A stretch of DNA of 37,097 bases from Enterobacterales bacterium (GTDB lineage: Bacteria > Pseudomonadota > Gammaproteobacteria > Enterobacterales > Kangiellaceae). This document shows, piece by piece, positions 36,074 to 37,097 of this stretch; within the stretch, counting starts at the first letter, position 1, and the number at the start of each line of letters is the position of its first letter. Location of the stretch: NCBI GenBank assembly GCA_030949565.1, contig JAUZSK010000020.1, positions 1 through 37,097 of the forward strand. Direction: 5' to 3'. A program made the position numbers and the translations under genes. The notes below the pieces were generated by a model. It saw only the letters and a list, made by a program, of their open reading frames with translations, did no database searches and was not told the origin of the DNA.

Positions 36074-37097
36074 TAATTAATTTTTTCTATTGGAATTGAA
36101 GTATTTATTTCAATTATCAATGCTTGTTTTGCATCCACCAAGATCGATTTATTGAGGTTAATAGTTTTTTGTGTCAGTACCTCACGTGAAAAAACGCTTC
36201 GCTCTTTTTGACTAATCATACTTTTATAGTGTTTCGGGTCGATTAAAACCGCATGATTATTTTTATTAAGGACAACCATTATCTTATTTCTGGCATTATA
36301 CCTAAAATAAACAGTAGACCTCTTGCTTAGGCAGGTAATGAATTAATTGACTTGAAGCCATCAAGGGTGAATTTTTGCGCCAATTAAATAGCATTCTAGT
36401 AAAAGACTTCATTTCGATCTGGCGTTTAGAAAGCCCTTGGTTGCTAAATGGGCCAGGAGAGAATCATTTTTTCCAGCCACCGGGAAAATCTTCACGGATA
36501 CTACCATGATTATGCTTTAGTTGATTAGCCTTTAGCACTTCAGTAGCATAGAAAAACTGCGGTATACCTCGGGTTGTCGCCAAAAATACCAATGCTAGTT
36601 TAGCCAGCTTAATATCACCGCCAGGCGGGAGTAAGTAAACGGTCCATATCATGATTATCCGCAAAACCATTAAACCATTAGGATTTGGATAAACACATGA
36701 TCAGTTGCGATAACAGCATAAAGTTTTTTGATCCCTTTATTCCAATCTTGCTTTTCAGTTAGTGCTTCGACAAGCGATTTCTGGGTTGGAAAATCCATCA
36801 AAGAAGGTAAATTTGATTGATAGCCATCATAGTTTTGTTTGCCCTTTTGCCAATAAGCAACCACACTAGGATCGACCGACCATTCCTCCCCGACCATATT
36901 AAAGTGGGGGTATTCTTGAAGTATCCTTTGGCTAAATTTTGCAAGAAAAGTTTTATCCGAATAGGAATAGGTATCAATTCTCATTCCAGATAAATCAGCA
37001 GACTCTATCCACCAGATATTATTTTGAATTAAGTAGGTCGCTAGATAGGGATTTCTTTGGTTAAGATCTGGCATTTCAGGAACAAACCAACCATCGG
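36073..37097 (-). CDS. GH13 enzyme with cyclomaltodextrinase-like C-terminal domain, partial at right edge and frameshifted
   Basis: The gene enters from the right edge (DGWFVPEMPDLNQRNPYL) and shows GH13 catalytic blocks: Asp in GMRIDTYSY, Glu in MVGEEWS, and after repair Asp in VFADNHDMDR. It continues through TTRGIPQFFY, REDFPGGW, a helical segment (GLSKRQIEMKSFTRMLFNWRK) and the C-terminal domain (VVLNKNNHAVLID, SREVLTQKTINL). Five breaks interrupt it: 36691-36696 (one extra base), A4 36663-36666 (one missing), G3 36627-36629 (one extra), T6 36467-36472 (around a stop) and A4 36304-36307 (one extra). This density exceeds anything else in the window and suggests low-quality sequence near the clone or contig end. 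First visible gene of the alpha-glucan operon. Confidence 0.85.

Noticed and set aside
1..37097. Mobile element, prophage, CRISPR array or defence island
   Set aside because: No transposase, integrase, phage gene, repeat-spacer array, tRNA or characteristic defence gene is visible in any frame.

Overview
The window is about 37 kb of AT-rich (roughly 40% GC by eye), gene-dense bacterial chromosome. The gene content points to a gammaproteobacterium. It has an enteric-like TrpE, a separate trpG and trpD, a fused trpCF, a PqiABC transport system, a split class II ribonucleotide reductase (NrdJa/NrdJb) and an ETF/ETF-QO set. The wealth of secreted peptidases and D-amino-acid enzymes would suit a marine, peptide-degrading lineage such as Kangiellaceae, but that placement is inference. 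There is no rRNA, tRNA, CRISPR array, transposase or phage gene. The length is close to a fosmid insert, and about fifteen single-base frame breaks, most of them in homopolymers, look like read errors in draft or environmental-clone sequence.

Layout. 1-6679 (+): trpE (cut by the left edge), trpG, trpD, trpCF, trpB and trpA, tightly overlapping. 6768-10286 (-): pqiA as two half genes, then pqiB and pqiC, an MCE lipid-transport system. 10535-13048 (+): a large lipoprotein joining an AmiD-type amidase to a YfeW/PBP4B-type DD-peptidase. 13137-20053 (-): an operon of nhaC-type antiporter, serine beta-lactamase-like hydrolase, alanine racemase, gamma-glutamyltransferase and DgcN (former DUF1611). 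20348-23029 (+): lysA and a lipoprotein membrane dipeptidase. 23030-23742: a long intergenic region with a perfect CRP-type palindrome, a 14-bp stem-loop, paired NrdR-like boxes, an FNR-like box and a DnaA box. 23743-26657 (+): nrdJa-nrdJb. 27155-27880: a small membrane protein and a convergent Cys-rich secreted protein. 28008-31546: etfBA divergent from ETF-QO. 31633-37097 (-): three alpha-glucan enzymes (GH13, GH31, GH13), the last running off the right edge.

The most interesting reading is that 10535-23029 forms a peptidoglycan-peptide salvage region. The amidase would free stem peptides, the PBP4B domain would release D-Ala, GGT could open gamma-D-Glu-mDAP, DgcN would act on D-Glu, LysA on meso-DAP and Alr on D-Ala, with the dipeptidase and serine hydrolase trimming peptides and the NhaC-family carrier as a possible importer. 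Each family assignment is good. The joint pathway is inference from gene neighbourhood.
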